This document shows positions 27,269 to 36,114 of a stretch of DNA of 64,000 bases, one piece after another. This DNA is from Shewanella sp. Isolate11 (GTDB lineage Bacteria; Pseudomonadota; Gammaproteobacteria; Enterobacterales; Shewanellaceae): contig NZ_JAKEVF010000004.1 in NCBI RefSeq assembly GCF_022398315.1, positions 124,001-188,000 of the forward strand. Direction: 5' to 3'. The notes beneath the pieces are model-generated. The model was not told the origin of the DNA, ran no database searches, and saw only the letters and a program-made list of their open reading frames with translations. The translations under genes were made by a program, and so were the position numbers. How positions within the stretch are numbered: the stretch's first letter is position 1; every line of letters begins with the position of its first letter.

Positions 27269-28768
27269 ATGACAATACCCGAGATACAATTAGGTTTTCA
27301 TTTCGATAATAGTTACGCCAAACAGCTGCAAGGCGCCTATGATGCCTGTATCGGCGATCGGGCTCCGGCCCCCGAATTGGTTAAACTCAATCACACCTTG
27401 GCAAGCAGTTTAGGCTTGAATAATCGCGATCCGCTGCAGCTGGCACAGGCTTTTTCTGGTGGCGTGATTCCTGCTGATAGCTCGCCCTTGGCACAAGTTT
27501 ATGCTGGGCATCAGTTTGGTGGCTTTAATCCACAGTTAGGTGATGGTCGAGCCTTGCTTCTAGGTGAAGTCTTGGATAACAAGGGGCTGCGTTGGGACTT
27601 GCAACTGAAGGGCTCGGGCCCGACTCGTTTTTCACGTGGCGGTGATGGCAAAGCGGTTATCGGTGCTGTGCTAAGAGAATATATCGTCAGCGAGGCGATG
27701 AGTGCGTTAAACATCCCAACGACACGGGCGTTGGCGGTTGTGACCACGGGTGAGGGCATTTTTCGTCAACAAGGTGAGTTGCCCGGCGCGGTATTAACTC
27801 GAGTTGCTGCCAGCCATATTCGTGTTGGTACCTTTCAGTATTTTGCCGTGCAAGACGAGCAGCAGATGCTGAAACAATTAGCCGATTATGCCATTGCGCG
27901 CCATTACCCAGAGTTACAGCATAGCGAGCAGCCTTATCTTGATTTTATCTGCGCCGTGCGTGATAAACAGGCAGAGTTAATCGCCAAGTGGCTATTGGTA
28001 GGCTTTGTTCATGGAGTAATGAATACCGATAATATGACCATCAGCGGTGAAACCATAGATTACGGCCCTTGTGCCTTTATCGATGAATATGATCCTGCTG
28101 CTGTCTTTAGCTCTATAGACCGAGATGGGCGTTATCAATATCGTAATCAGCCTTCGATAGCTCAATGGAATTTGGCGCGCTTGGCAGAAACCTTGTTGCC
28201 CTTGATCCACAGTGATGAACAGCAAGCGGTTAGCCTGGCAACCGAGGCGATCACCGATTTCTGGACACAGTTCAAATATCATTGGTTGAAAGGGATGCGA
28301 CCCAAATTAGGACTGAGTCTTGAGTTGGATGAAGATGAAAGTCTCGCCGAACAGTTGTTAGCTTGTATGGCGGGACAAGCGGTCGATTTTACCCAATTAT
28401 TTAGACAGTTAGCCACTGATTTAGCGGCTGATGATGACAAAATAGAGACTGAAAACGGTGCGCAGGCTTTATTTAAAGATCCTGAAAGCTTTAATCTGTG
28501 GCGTTTAAGTTGGCTTGAGCGTTTAGCTAAAGAGTCAATATCTACACCTGAGCGGGTGGCGATGATGAACGCGGTAAATCCTGTCTATATTGCTCGAAAT
28601 CACTTGGTAGAAGCCGCTATCGCGGCGGCCGAGCAGGGCGATTATCAACCTTTTGAAAAGTTAACGGCTTTGCTGCAAGACCCTTATATCGAGCGAGAGG
28701 GCTATGAAGAATATGCTCAACCGGCACCCGCAAGTTTTGGGGCTTTTGTCAGTTACTGCGGAACCTAA
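27269..28768 (+). CDS. selO: Protein adenylyltransferase SelO (YdiU)
   Basis: 499 aa pseudokinase that transfers AMP from ATP to Ser/Thr/Tyr of target proteins, linked to oxidative stress. Motifs in order: QVYAGHQFGGFNPQLGDGRA, WDLQLKGSGPTRFSRGGDGKA (nucleotide-binding Lys), HGVMNTDNMTISGETIDYGP (metal-binding Asn and Asp of the inverted ATP site) and NLARLAETLLPL. A Cys in DYGPCAFIDEY and one three residues from the C-terminus (SYCGT) match the positions that form the redox-sensitive disulfide in the E. coli enzyme, which ends in SCSS; eukaryotic forms carry selenocysteine there. Single gene. Confidence 0.95.
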   Translation: MTIPEIQLGFHFDNSYAKQLQGAYDACIGDRAPAPELVKLNHTLASSLGLNNRDPLQLAQAFSGGVIPADSSPLAQVYAGHQFGGFNPQLGDGRALLLGEVLDNKGLRWDLQLKGSGPTRFSRGGDGKAVIGAVLREYIVSEAMSALNIPTTRALAVVTTGEGIFRQQGELPGAVLTRVAASHIRVGTFQYFAVQDEQQMLKQLADYAIARHYPELQHSEQPYLDFICAVRDKQAELIAKWLLVGFVHGVMNTDNMTISGETIDYGPCAFIDEYDPAAVFSSIDRDGRYQYRNQPSIAQWNLARLAETLLPLIHSDEQQAVSLATEAITDFWTQFKYHWLKGMRPKLGLSLELDEDESLAEQLLACMAGQAVDFTQLFRQLATDLAADDDKIETENGAQALFKDPESFNLWRLSWLERLAKESISTPERVAMMNAVNPVYIARNHLVEAAIAAAEQGDYQPFEKLTALLQDPYIEREGYEEYAQPAPASFGAFVSYCGT

Positions 28769-28956
28769 GAGGGTAATTTCTTGATGTTATTATCAGCGAG
28801 TGGACAATCTATCTGCTAGTGGTAGAGTAAAGAATAGGTGATTCGAATGGCTGTCGGACTTATCTTAATGAAATTAAGGATTATGTAGGTTTATACTTTC
28901 CAGCTTTTTTGCTAATTTTGCATACAATGAATTAACAATTTGAGAGTGAGAGAAAT

Positions 28957-29319
28957 ATGAGTAAAGCGAAGATCTTAGTTGTAGATGATGACCCAGTATG
29001 CACAGGGGTTTTGCTCTCACTATTGGGCGAAGATTATGAGGTGATCTCGGCTAATTCGGGAAGTAGTGCAATCAGCTTATTGGACTCTTTTTCCCCGCAA
29101 TTAATTTTTCTTGATATCACCATGCCTGATGTCAACGGTTATCACGTGCTTAAACATCTTAAAGATGAGCAAGAAAGTACGCTTCCAGTGGTGGTGATTA
29201 GTAGTTTAACTGAAGATTCGGATAAAGATTTCGCTAAAAAATTGGGCGCCGATGACTATGTCTCTAAACCGATAATGCCTGATGCTATCTATAAGATTGT
29301 TGCTAAATACCTTGGCTAA
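28957..29319 (+). CDS. Single-domain response regulator (CheY-like receiver)
   Basis: 120 aa with only a receiver domain. Acidic pocket D10-D11, phospho-acceptor D53 in FLDITMPD, conserved S82/S83 in VVVISSL and K104 in YVSKPI are all present, so it should be phosphorylatable. No output domain, so it acts by protein-protein contact or as a phosphate sink. Stands alone with its own promoter gap and strong terminator, with no kinase gene beside it; the partner must be elsewhere. Confidence 0.92.
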   Translation: MSKAKILVVDDDPVCTGVLLSLLGEDYEVISANSGSSAISLLDSFSPQLIFLDITMPDVNGYHVLKHLKDEQESTLPVVVISSLTEDSDKDFAKKLGADDYVSKPIMPDAIYKIVAKYLG

Positions 29320-29359
29320 ATCTCACTAGGGCGTGTTTTTCTTTGCTGTTTAAAATTCT

Positions 29360-29393
29360 AACCGGCTAAACCATCAGGTTTAGCCGGTTTTTT
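29360..29393 (+). terminator. Rho-independent terminator
   Basis: AACCGGCTAAACC, loop ATCA, GGTTTAGCCGGTT followed by TTTT (29360-29372 with 29377-29389). About 40 bp after the receiver gene. Confidence 0.95.
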
Positions 29394-29453
29394 ATGGCCT
29401 ACGGGTCGTTGATTTTACAATTCTTATTTTGTCCATTGTTCGCTCTCTGCTGA

Positions 29454-29634
29454 TTAATACCAATCGCAGTAATTATCTGATCATTCTTGCTAGTTAAAAT
29501 CGCCGATAACCGTGTTTTAAGTTTTATAATTAAAATAACTGGTTACTGCAATTTACGCCTTGTTCTCGATAATTTTTCCTGCGCCCTTTTCTGCTACAAA
29601 CGGGCTGATCACTAATTTACTTTGATTGGTATAA
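29454..29634. mobile_element. MITE-like element carrying the 44-bp repeat (copy 1)
   Basis: About 180 bp bounded by TTAATACCAATC (29454-29465) and GATTGGTATAA (29624-29634), near-perfect terminal inverted repeats. The left 44 bp (29457-29500) recur exactly, inverted, at 18474-18517 and with nine mismatches at 13087-13130. No coding capacity. It lies between the receiver terminator and the iron-receptor promoter. A non-autonomous mobile element is the simplest reading. Confidence 0.6.
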
Positions 29635-29671
29635 CTTTTCCTTTGCAAGATCATTTAATGAATACAAGTGT

Positions 29672-29691
29672 AAATGATAATAGTTTCTATT
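29672..29691 (+). promoter_or_regulatory. Fur-box-like site upstream of TonB receptor
   Basis: AAATGATAATAGTTTCTATT: one half is the exact TGATAAT of the Fur consensus, the other is degraded. Placed 74 bp before the receptor start, where iron repression would be expected. Confidence 0.6.
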
Positions 29692-29764
29692 TGTATTATC
29701 TTTGTAATTTGTTTAACATGTTTTTCCTAATTTAACGTGTTCTAACAAAAAGGACTTTTATCAG

Positions 29765-32101
29765 ATGAAATCTCGTCATCAAATGCCATTATCTTTAGGG
29801 GCTAAGGCAGTTGCGACTGCGCTTGTGTTTGGTAGCACAAACCTTTACGCAGCAGATGAAGTTGTTGAAAACTGTGACATAAGCAGCAGTGTCGAATGTA
29901 AGGCTGCGAAATCAGATCCGGCTAAGTCGAAGGAAGCCATGGAGCGTATTCAGGTTCATGGTGTCAGAAGTTCGGTTTATCTTTATGACAAATCCGGTGA
30001 TAAACGACGTGTTGCCGACTTGGTCGATACCCCACAAGTGATCACGGTTTTGACACAAGATCAGATCCAAGAGTCAGGTAAAACAGACCTAAAAGATATC
30101 CTGTCTGCACAAGCGGGTGTGACATTGGGTACCGGAGAAAACGGCAACGCCTTCGGTGATCGTTATATTATCCGTGGTCACGAAGCGCGTAGTGACGTAT
30201 TTGTTGATGGACTACGTGACCCAGGTATGACGACTCGTGAGAGTTTTGCCACCGAACAGGTTGAGATCACTAAAGGTCCTAGTTCGACTTTCGCTGGACG
30301 TGGCTCATCGGGTGGCGCGATTAACAGTGTGACCAAGAAGGCCTCGACTTCTTATAACTTTGGTCGTGTGGATGCTGCCGTAGGCACCGATGATCACACT
30401 CGCTTTACTGCCGATTATAACGTGCCGCTTAGCGATGATGTGGCACTGCGTCTCAACGGTTTGATTGCGCAGGAAGACAAACCGGGCCGTGAAGGTATCA
30501 GTCGCGAGCGTAATGGCGCACAGGTGTCTATGGTGTTTAATGCCACGGATGAGCTGTCCTTTATTGCCGATGGTTACTATCTCGATGCACAAGATGTTCC
30601 TGACTTAGGCAGCTATTTTGATCGCGATACCCGTAAGCCGATTGAAGATATTCCTGTTTATGCGCAAGAGGAAGATTTCCTCAATTCAGAGGTGATGACG
30701 TTTACTTTACGTACCGAGTATGAGTTGAGCGATAATATCACTCTCTACAACGCTACTCGTGTGGGTAAAACCGAAAATGGTTATATCACTACAGGGGTGA
30801 GTGGCAGGACTCGAGACGTTACCGATCCTGTAGCACCGGGTGTTGATACCCTAAGCTTAAGTACCCATCAGGGACGACAAGAGGTGGAATACCTGAGTAC
30901 TCAGTTCAACCTGTTTTGGAATACTGAGCTGCTAGGAATGAAAAACAAGTGGGTATTCGGTGTTGAATATACCGATCAAGAGGTTGATAACGGCGTGTAC
31001 GATATCACTTATAACAACCCGACTAACTGTTTAGTGCCGGGTCGTGGCGGTGTATCGGCTAGCTACTGTATTCTCGATGGCAATGGCGAAACGGTTGATA
31101 ATGTCAATCAGCTAATGGGTCGAACTTATACCGAAGGACAAAGCGATGCTCTTTATAGCATTGAAACCATCTCGGCTTATTTTATGGATACGGTCGCACT
31201 AACCGAAAACCTTGAATTATTCTTCGGTCTACGTACTGATAGTTTCGATTACAGTAACGACACCTCTGGACGAAGCGGCGATGTGTTATATGCCTACTCA
31301 GATAATATGTATAACGGTCATATTGGCTTAGTTTACGATTTGACTGAAGATGGCAACATCTATGTTAACTACAGCACCGCGACTAACATCAATGGTGGTG
31401 AGTCAGACCTAGGCGCAAACTGTGGTTATGGTGGTTTGTGTGGTACGCCTGATCAAGCACGCGCTGCGGATCCTGAGCTGGTAGAAAATATCGAGCTAGG
31501 TACCAAATGGATGCTATTTGATGATAGCGTGATGTTCTCGGCTTCTATTTTCCAGATCACTAAGAATGATGTGATGGAAAGTGTTGGTGATAGCTACTCG
31601 ACTTTAGGTAGTTTGAATACGGGTAAAAACCGCGTTCAAGGTATCGAGTTTGGTATGGTGGGTAACATCACCGAAGATTTCAGCGTACAGTTCTCTGCGG
31701 CGGTGATGGACTCTGAAGTGTTAGCCTCATATAACGAGGATAATGTCGGCCTTAAGTTGAGTAATTTTGCCGATGAGAGTGCTTATTTACAACTGCGTTA
31801 TCAGGTAAGTGATGATTTTGTTGTCGGCGGCAGCTACACCTATCAAGGTGAGATGTATGGCGGGCAGCCAGACAGCGCGGCGGGTTACGATCAGCAAAAC
31901 AGCCGTTATAGCATTGTGGTTCCTGACTACCAAGTGGTTGGATTATTTGCCAACTATAATGCAACCGACGCCATCACTCTACGTATGAATGTGGGTAACG
32001 TACTGAACGAAGAGTACTGGACTGCGGCCTACCGCTCGGGTTCATTTATGTACTTAGGTGATGCCAGAAATGCACGTTTAACTGCGACTTATGAGTTTTA
32101 A
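29765..32101 (+). CDS. TonB-dependent siderophore receptor (Fiu-like)
   Basis: 778 aa outer-membrane receptor for ferric siderophores, probably catecholate or related. Signal peptide ending LYA (about residue 29); a short Cys-containing spacer (ENCDISSSVECKAAK); plug domain from about 75 to 190 with DTPQVITVLTQDQIQ, YIIRGHEARSDVFVDGLRD and EITKGPSSTFAGRGSSGG; then the 22-strand barrel ending RLTATYEF with terminal Phe. The VHGVR segment near residue 63 is a plausible TonB box neighbour. A Fur-like box precedes it and a PKHD hydroxylase follows by 14 bp, the usual Fiu/PiuA-PiuC arrangement. The exact ligand is not readable. Confidence 0.92.
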   Translation: MKSRHQMPLSLGAKAVATALVFGSTNLYAADEVVENCDISSSVECKAAKSDPAKSKEAMERIQVHGVRSSVYLYDKSGDKRRVADLVDTPQVITVLTQDQIQESGKTDLKDILSAQAGVTLGTGENGNAFGDRYIIRGHEARSDVFVDGLRDPGMTTRESFATEQVEITKGPSSTFAGRGSSGGAINSVTKKASTSYNFGRVDAAVGTDDHTRFTADYNVPLSDDVALRLNGLIAQEDKPGREGISRERNGAQVSMVFNATDELSFIADGYYLDAQDVPDLGSYFDRDTRKPIEDIPVYAQEEDFLNSEVMTFTLRTEYELSDNITLYNATRVGKTENGYITTGVSGRTRDVTDPVAPGVDTLSLSTHQGRQEVEYLSTQFNLFWNTELLGMKNKWVFGVEYTDQEVDNGVYDITYNNPTNCLVPGRGGVSASYCILDGNGETVDNVNQLMGRTYTEGQSDALYSIETISAYFMDTVALTENLELFFGLRTDSFDYSNDTSGRSGDVLYAYSDNMYNGHIGLVYDLTEDGNIYVNYSTATNINGGESDLGANCGYGGLCGTPDQARAADPELVENIELGTKWMLFDDSVMFSASIFQITKNDVMESVGDSYSTLGSLNTGKNRVQGIEFGMVGNITEDFSVQFSAAVMDSEVLASYNEDNVGLKLSNFADESAYLQLRYQVSDDFVVGGSYTYQGEMYGGQPDSAAGYDQQNSRYSIVVPDYQVVGLFANYNATDAITLRMNVGNVLNEEYWTAAYRSGSFMYLGDARNARLTATYEF

Positions 32102-32115
32102 TTAAAGGGAAAATC

Positions 32116-32796
32116 ATGATTGTTATTGAGCAAATACTCTCAGCTGAAGAGGTGCAACATTATCGTCAGCAGTTAGTGGATGTACCTTGGCTCGATGGCC
32201 GAAAAACGGCGATGGGTATGGCGGCTTCGGTTAAAAATAACAATCAAGCCGATAGCGAGGATGCTAAGGTTCGCCAGCTGGCGAACCAGTTGCTGGCTCG
32301 CATCGGCAATGTGCCTAAGGTCGTTTCGGCAGCCTTACCCCATAAGATTTTTCCGCCTTGTTTTAATCGCTATAGCGAATCTGAGCAATATGGCTTCCAT
32401 GTGGATGCCGCCATTATGCGTATTCCGGGCACCAATGACGTGCTACGTAGTGATATGTCGATGACGGTTTTCTTGAGTGATCCCGAGGAATATCAAGGTG
32501 GTGAGTTAATTATTGCTACCGAGTTTGGCGAACAGCAGATTAAGTTACCCGCAGGTTATGCGGTGCTTTATCCATCTAGCAGCCTACATCGGGTTACGGC
32601 GGTGACTCAGGGAGAACGGATTGCAGTGATCACTTGGATGCAAAGTATGGTGAGCGACTCTGGCTTAAGGCAAAACCTGTATCAGCTGGATCAGTCGATT
32701 CAAAGTCTGATAAATCAAGGTAATACCGAACGTGCTGAGTTAGATAACCTACATAATGTTTATCATAACCTGATAAGACAATTTACTCAGATCTAG
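32116..32796 (+). CDS. piuC: Fe(II)/2-oxoglutarate-dependent PKHD-type hydroxylase (PiuC/YbiX)
   Basis: 226 aa oxygenase with the double-stranded beta-helix fold. Iron ligands are H95 and D97 in GFHVDAAIM and H158 in SSSLHRV; R168 should hold 2-oxoglutarate. The segment FNRYSESEQYGFHVD is the family signature. The family is regularly encoded with TonB siderophore receptors and iron-repressed; the substrate is not established. Start 14 bp after the receptor stop with an AAGGGAAA site, so one operon. Ends at a strong palindromic terminator. Confidence 0.92.
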   Translation: MIVIEQILSAEEVQHYRQQLVDVPWLDGRKTAMGMAASVKNNNQADSEDAKVRQLANQLLARIGNVPKVVSAALPHKIFPPCFNRYSESEQYGFHVDAAIMRIPGTNDVLRSDMSMTVFLSDPEEYQGGELIIATEFGEQQIKLPAGYAVLYPSSSLHRVTAVTQGERIAVITWMQSMVSDSGLRQNLYQLDQSIQSLINQGNTERAELDNLHNVYHNLIRQFTQI

Positions 32797-32847
32797 TGAT
32801 AAATCGGATTAATTAAATCACCTATTGTCGAAATACAATCTCGAAAT

Positions 32848-32875
32848 AAAAAAGCTGCCTAGGCAGCTTTTTTTT
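32848..32875. terminator. Bidirectional palindromic terminator
   Basis: AAAAAAGCTGCCTAGGCAGC followed by eight T: perfect palindrome with A- and T-runs at each side, between piuC (plus) and the S9 peptidase gene (minus). Confidence 0.93.
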
Positions 32876-32911
32876 ATCTTTAGCACAGCGTCGAGATGAT
32901 ACTGATAGGTA

Positions 32912-34954
32912 TTAGTGCGCCCCAGGCTCGGCGTGGCTTGTCATCCAGTCTTCGACCTGTTGATACCAATAAATCGAGTTATTAGGCTTTAAGATCCAAT
33001 GGTTTTCATCGGGGAAATAGATCATTCGCGACTCGACCCCCTTGTTTTGCAAAGTGCGGAATAGTTCAAATCCTTGACCCACTGGCACGCGGTAATCCAG
33101 CTGACCATGAATGATAAGGCTTGGGGTATTAAACTTGTCGGCAAAGTAATGCGGTGAGATCGACTTATAGATCTCTGGGTTTTCCCAATAATGACCGAAT
33201 CGGGTGGCATGAACCTCGAAGTCGCCCGCCATTTGCGAGTACATGTTATATACCGCAGCGTGGATCAGTAGCGCTTTAAAAGGCTGCTGTTCTTGGCCCA
33301 AGAGAATTGAGCTCAAGTATCCTCCGTAGCTACCGCCACCGGCGACCATACGATCGCTGTCGATCCAAGACTTCTGCTTAAACCAATCGGCCGCGTTCAT
33401 GATGTCTTCAAGAGATTTATTTTTCCAATCAGGGTTAATACTGTCGGCAAACTCTTGACCGAAACTGCTGGAACCGTGGAAGTTAGGCCAAGCGGTAACA
33501 TAACCCCAAGATGCGAATGTTTGTGCATTCCAACGATAATGGAAGCCATCGGAAATCGCGTTATGTGGACCGCCGTGGATCAGCATAAACAAAGGATATT
33601 TCTTACTTGAGTCAAATCCCGGAGGATAGTGAACCCACATCTGAATATCATCGCCGTTATAGCCTTTGTAAGTGACAGACTCATAAGTGCCAAGATCGAC
33701 ATCCTTCAAAATGTCATCATTGAAGCTATCTAAGCGGGTGGTTTTACCGTTACGGCCATTGACTTTGACTAAGCGTGCAGGATGTAAGAAGCTCTCGTTC
33801 GTGGCATAAAGGCTGCCATCGCTAGTGATAGCGGGTTGACCGAAGTTGGTCGCCTTAGTGATAGCTGTGGCTTTACCGCTTTTGGCATCAATATAGTAAA
33901 TACGGCGAGTTGCAGCATCATCGATGGCCGAATAGAAGCCTTTGCTGTCTAGCGTCCAACTGAAGTTTGATACTGAACGATCCCAGTCGCTGGCTAATAC
34001 ACGCTCTTTACGCTTATCCATATCGAGCACAACGAGCTTGGCGGTATCGGCATAGAAGCCTGGGATGCTTTGGCGAGTGAAGGCCAATGTACTGCCGTCA
34101 GGACTAAAGCTTGGGTTGCTGTCCGGCGCTTTGTTGTTAGGCGTTAGATTAACGACTTTACCGCTACCAATTTGGCTTAGGAAGATATCTTGCTTAACAT
34201 CAATTTGATCGTCCCAACCATTAGCGTTAAAGGCAACCCATTTCTCTTTGGCATCGATATCATACTGGCTGGCACTTTGATAGCTGCGTGGTAACTCTTT
34301 GCCTAAAGGCTGAGTGATCGCTTCTATGTCGCCGCCTGTGGCAGGAATTCTAAATAGGTGAGCCTGACGGTTTTCATCGATCCAATGGTCGAAACTGGCA
34401 TAAGGCAGGGCATTCCACTGATGGGCTGAAACCTTATTATCTTTATCGGCTTTAAGCTGGGTTTGCATCTCATCCCAGTCTTTGCCCGGATAGATACGGC
34501 TAATAAAGTACAGATGCTTACCTACCCATTTGATTCCGGAAACGCCGCCTGGAACTTCCGTTAGGCGCTGAGCTTCACCAGGTGCTGCCAGCGGCAGTAG
34601 ATATATCTGTCCGGCATCGTCGTCATCGCGTTTGCTCACAAAGGCGAGGGTTTTGCCATCTGGAGATAAAGTCGGCTCACTGACACGCAGGCCTTTAGCG
34701 GTCAGCGCTCTTTGGCTAGAACCATCATTAGCAAACAGATAAAGCTGAGTCGAACCTTTATCTTCTGGCACATCATATTGGGTTACAGGGGCAATAATGT
34801 ATTTGCCATTGGGTGACACTATGGGGCTGCCAATACGGCTTAATTGCCACAGCACTTCGGCGGTGAGCATCTTCTTTTGATTGTTACTCTGCTCAGCCGA
34901 TGCCATAGAGAAAGGCATCAGAAAACAAAGCAATAAAATCCCTAGTTTTTTCAC
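32912..34954 (-). CDS. S9 family (prolyl oligopeptidase/acylaminoacyl-type) peptidase
   Basis: 680 aa secreted serine peptidase. Signal peptide ending SMASA (about residue 20). Residues about 45-400 form a beta-propeller with WD40/PD40-like repeats (PTLSPDGKTLAFVSKR, PSFSPDGSTLAFTRQ). The alpha/beta-hydrolase domain follows (about 430-675) with the triad Ser542 in GGGSYGGYLSS, Asp620 in IHGQLDYRVP and His652 in DENHW. The oxyanion region is LMLIHGGPHNA. Likely periplasmic and active on peptides with blocked or proline-containing ends. Single gene with GGAGATC ribosome site. Confidence 0.93.
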   Translation of the reverse strand: MKKLGILLLCFLMPFSMASAEQSNNQKKMLTAEVLWQLSRIGSPIVSPNGKYIIAPVTQYDVPEDKGSTQLYLFANDGSSQRALTAKGLRVSEPTLSPDGKTLAFVSKRDDDDAGQIYLLPLAAPGEAQRLTEVPGGVSGIKWVGKHLYFISRIYPGKDWDEMQTQLKADKDNKVSAHQWNALPYASFDHWIDENRQAHLFRIPATGGDIEAITQPLGKELPRSYQSASQYDIDAKEKWVAFNANGWDDQIDVKQDIFLSQIGSGKVVNLTPNNKAPDSNPSFSPDGSTLAFTRQSIPGFYADTAKLVVLDMDKRKERVLASDWDRSVSNFSWTLDSKGFYSAIDDAATRRIYYIDAKSGKATAITKATNFGQPAITSDGSLYATNESFLHPARLVKVNGRNGKTTRLDSFNDDILKDVDLGTYESVTYKGYNGDDIQMWVHYPPGFDSSKKYPLFMLIHGGPHNAISDGFHYRWNAQTFASWGYVTAWPNFHGSSSFGQEFADSINPDWKNKSLEDIMNAADWFKQKSWIDSDRMVAGGGSYGGYLSSILLGQEQQPFKALLIHAAVYNMYSQMAGDFEVHATRFGHYWENPEIYKSISPHYFADKFNTPSLIIHGQLDYRVPVGQGFELFRTLQNKGVESRMIYFPDENHWILKPNNSIYWYQQVEDWMTSHAEPGAH

Positions 34955-35439
34955 TGGTGGATCTCCTTCGATTGATCTTGTGGTTTTATCTTTTTTATCA
35001 GCAGCAAGTATAGCGACGATATCACTCTTTAGGAGCCGAATTAATGGCTTTGTAGCACAATGTCACAGTTAAGCTTTTAAAAAAGATTTCTTTTACTTTC
35101 TGCGGCTTAATAGAAGCTTAAAATGAACTGATATCGATAAAATAGCAGGGGGAAAATACAAGTTTCTAAGGTTTGGAGCTTAAACAGCCCAAAACCGTAG
35201 AAATGGTGCTTATTGAGTAGAATGCATTGCAATAAGTGTTATTGGTCTGTTTTAGGATAGAAATATTGGTGGATTCTCTTCACCTCAGATGGCGAAATTT
35301 GTATTGAAGGCCAGCGATTAGTATGAGCTTCCAGCTGTTTTACTGTGGCTCTTGTTTGAATAACGCTGAGTGATGCTTAAAGCTTTGGGCACAGCTCAGG
35401 TTTGCTGCGTAGCTCGGTTCGTAGCTGACATTGACCTGA
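34955..35439. other. Gene-free region, 485 bp
   Basis: Upstream of the S9 peptidase gene and downstream of the 70-aa membrane protein gene, both on the minus strand. No frame with protein-like composition and no strong hairpin; only the peptidase promoter is expected here. Confidence 0.4.
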
Positions 35440-35652
35440 TTAGCTATTTTGTTCAGTCGGTCGATCTTTTTTAAATACCAGCACGATTAAGAAAATGAGT
35501 CCAATAAGTGGTATTAGAGCGGAGAAAAATGCAACAACAGACACCAAAATAGGCGTTTCTGTTTTACGCTTTCCCAAGTAGAAACCTATGGCTGCGAAGA
35601 CAATGGCTAGCAGTAACGTCGTTTGTCCGAGTAGTGTCGCATTGATGTTCAT
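35440..35652 (-). CDS. Small two-helix membrane protein, hypothetical
   Basis: 70 aa. Two hydrophobic helices (about residues 9-25 and 36-60) separated by a basic loop GKRKTETP, then a charged tail FKKDRPTEQNS. This topology with a positive loop puts both ends outside, or inside if the von Heijne rule is applied to the tail. The start at 35652 has AAGGAAT upstream. Composition and helix pattern support a real gene; no family recognised. Confidence 0.65.
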   Translation of the reverse strand: MNINATLLGQTTLLLAIVFAAIGFYLGKRKTETPILVSVVAFFSALIPLIGLIFLIVLVFKKDRPTEQNS

Positions 35653-35873
35653 TGATATTCCTTATCTTAAATTATCGCCTTGGTGACGATAGAACAGTCA
35701 TTGATATTAACGCCTTACATTAACATGTCAATCCTGATGAAAATAACCTGCTATCAAGTTTCTACTGGAATTAACCTGCAAATACTCAATACAGTCAGCT
35801 TTAGTCAATGAAGGTTAGGGTTGCAATCATTTCCCCATCGAAGTTGCCGAAAGACGCAGGTGAAAATGTCGTG

Positions 35874-36069
35874 TAGCCATCATGGATGATGGCTAAGGCT
35901 CAGGGGAACATGGATGTCCCATCTGAGCCGTTAGGCAATTTTTAACGGAGTATGAGGAAGCACAACTTCGTTAGGGACGCCGGGGGATTTGCAAAAGGGG
36001 AACAGGCGCTTTTCCCCTTTTGCTCGGGTGTGGGTTGAAGACCCACGACTTTATCGGTCGTCAGACCGA
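35874..36069. repeat. Cluster of perfect hairpins downstream of metH
   Basis: In about 200 bp: TAGCCATC/GATGGCTA with hexaloop ATGGAT (35874-35895); GGCTCAG/CTGAGCC enclosing an inner stem with the same ATGGAT hexaloop (35897-35929); CCGTTA/TAACGG (35928-35948); GCAAAAGGGGAA/TTCCCCTTTTGC, 12 bp (35991-36023); GTGGGT/ACCCAC (36030-36046); TCGGTC-GTCA-GACCGA (36054-36069). No coding frame. Either a palindromic genomic repeat or a structured RNA. The minus-strand reading would be in the metH 3' region; the plus-strand reading would expose GGA in two loops. Confidence 0.7.
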
Positions 36070-36114
36070 CCAAATACCGCGTTAGCGTGATGAAATCCTG
36101 CTCACTCAGGAAGT

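Noticed and set aside
35874..36069. Cobalamin riboswitch or leader of metH in the hairpin cluster
   Set aside because: It lies at the 3' end of metH, not upstream, and has no B12 box.
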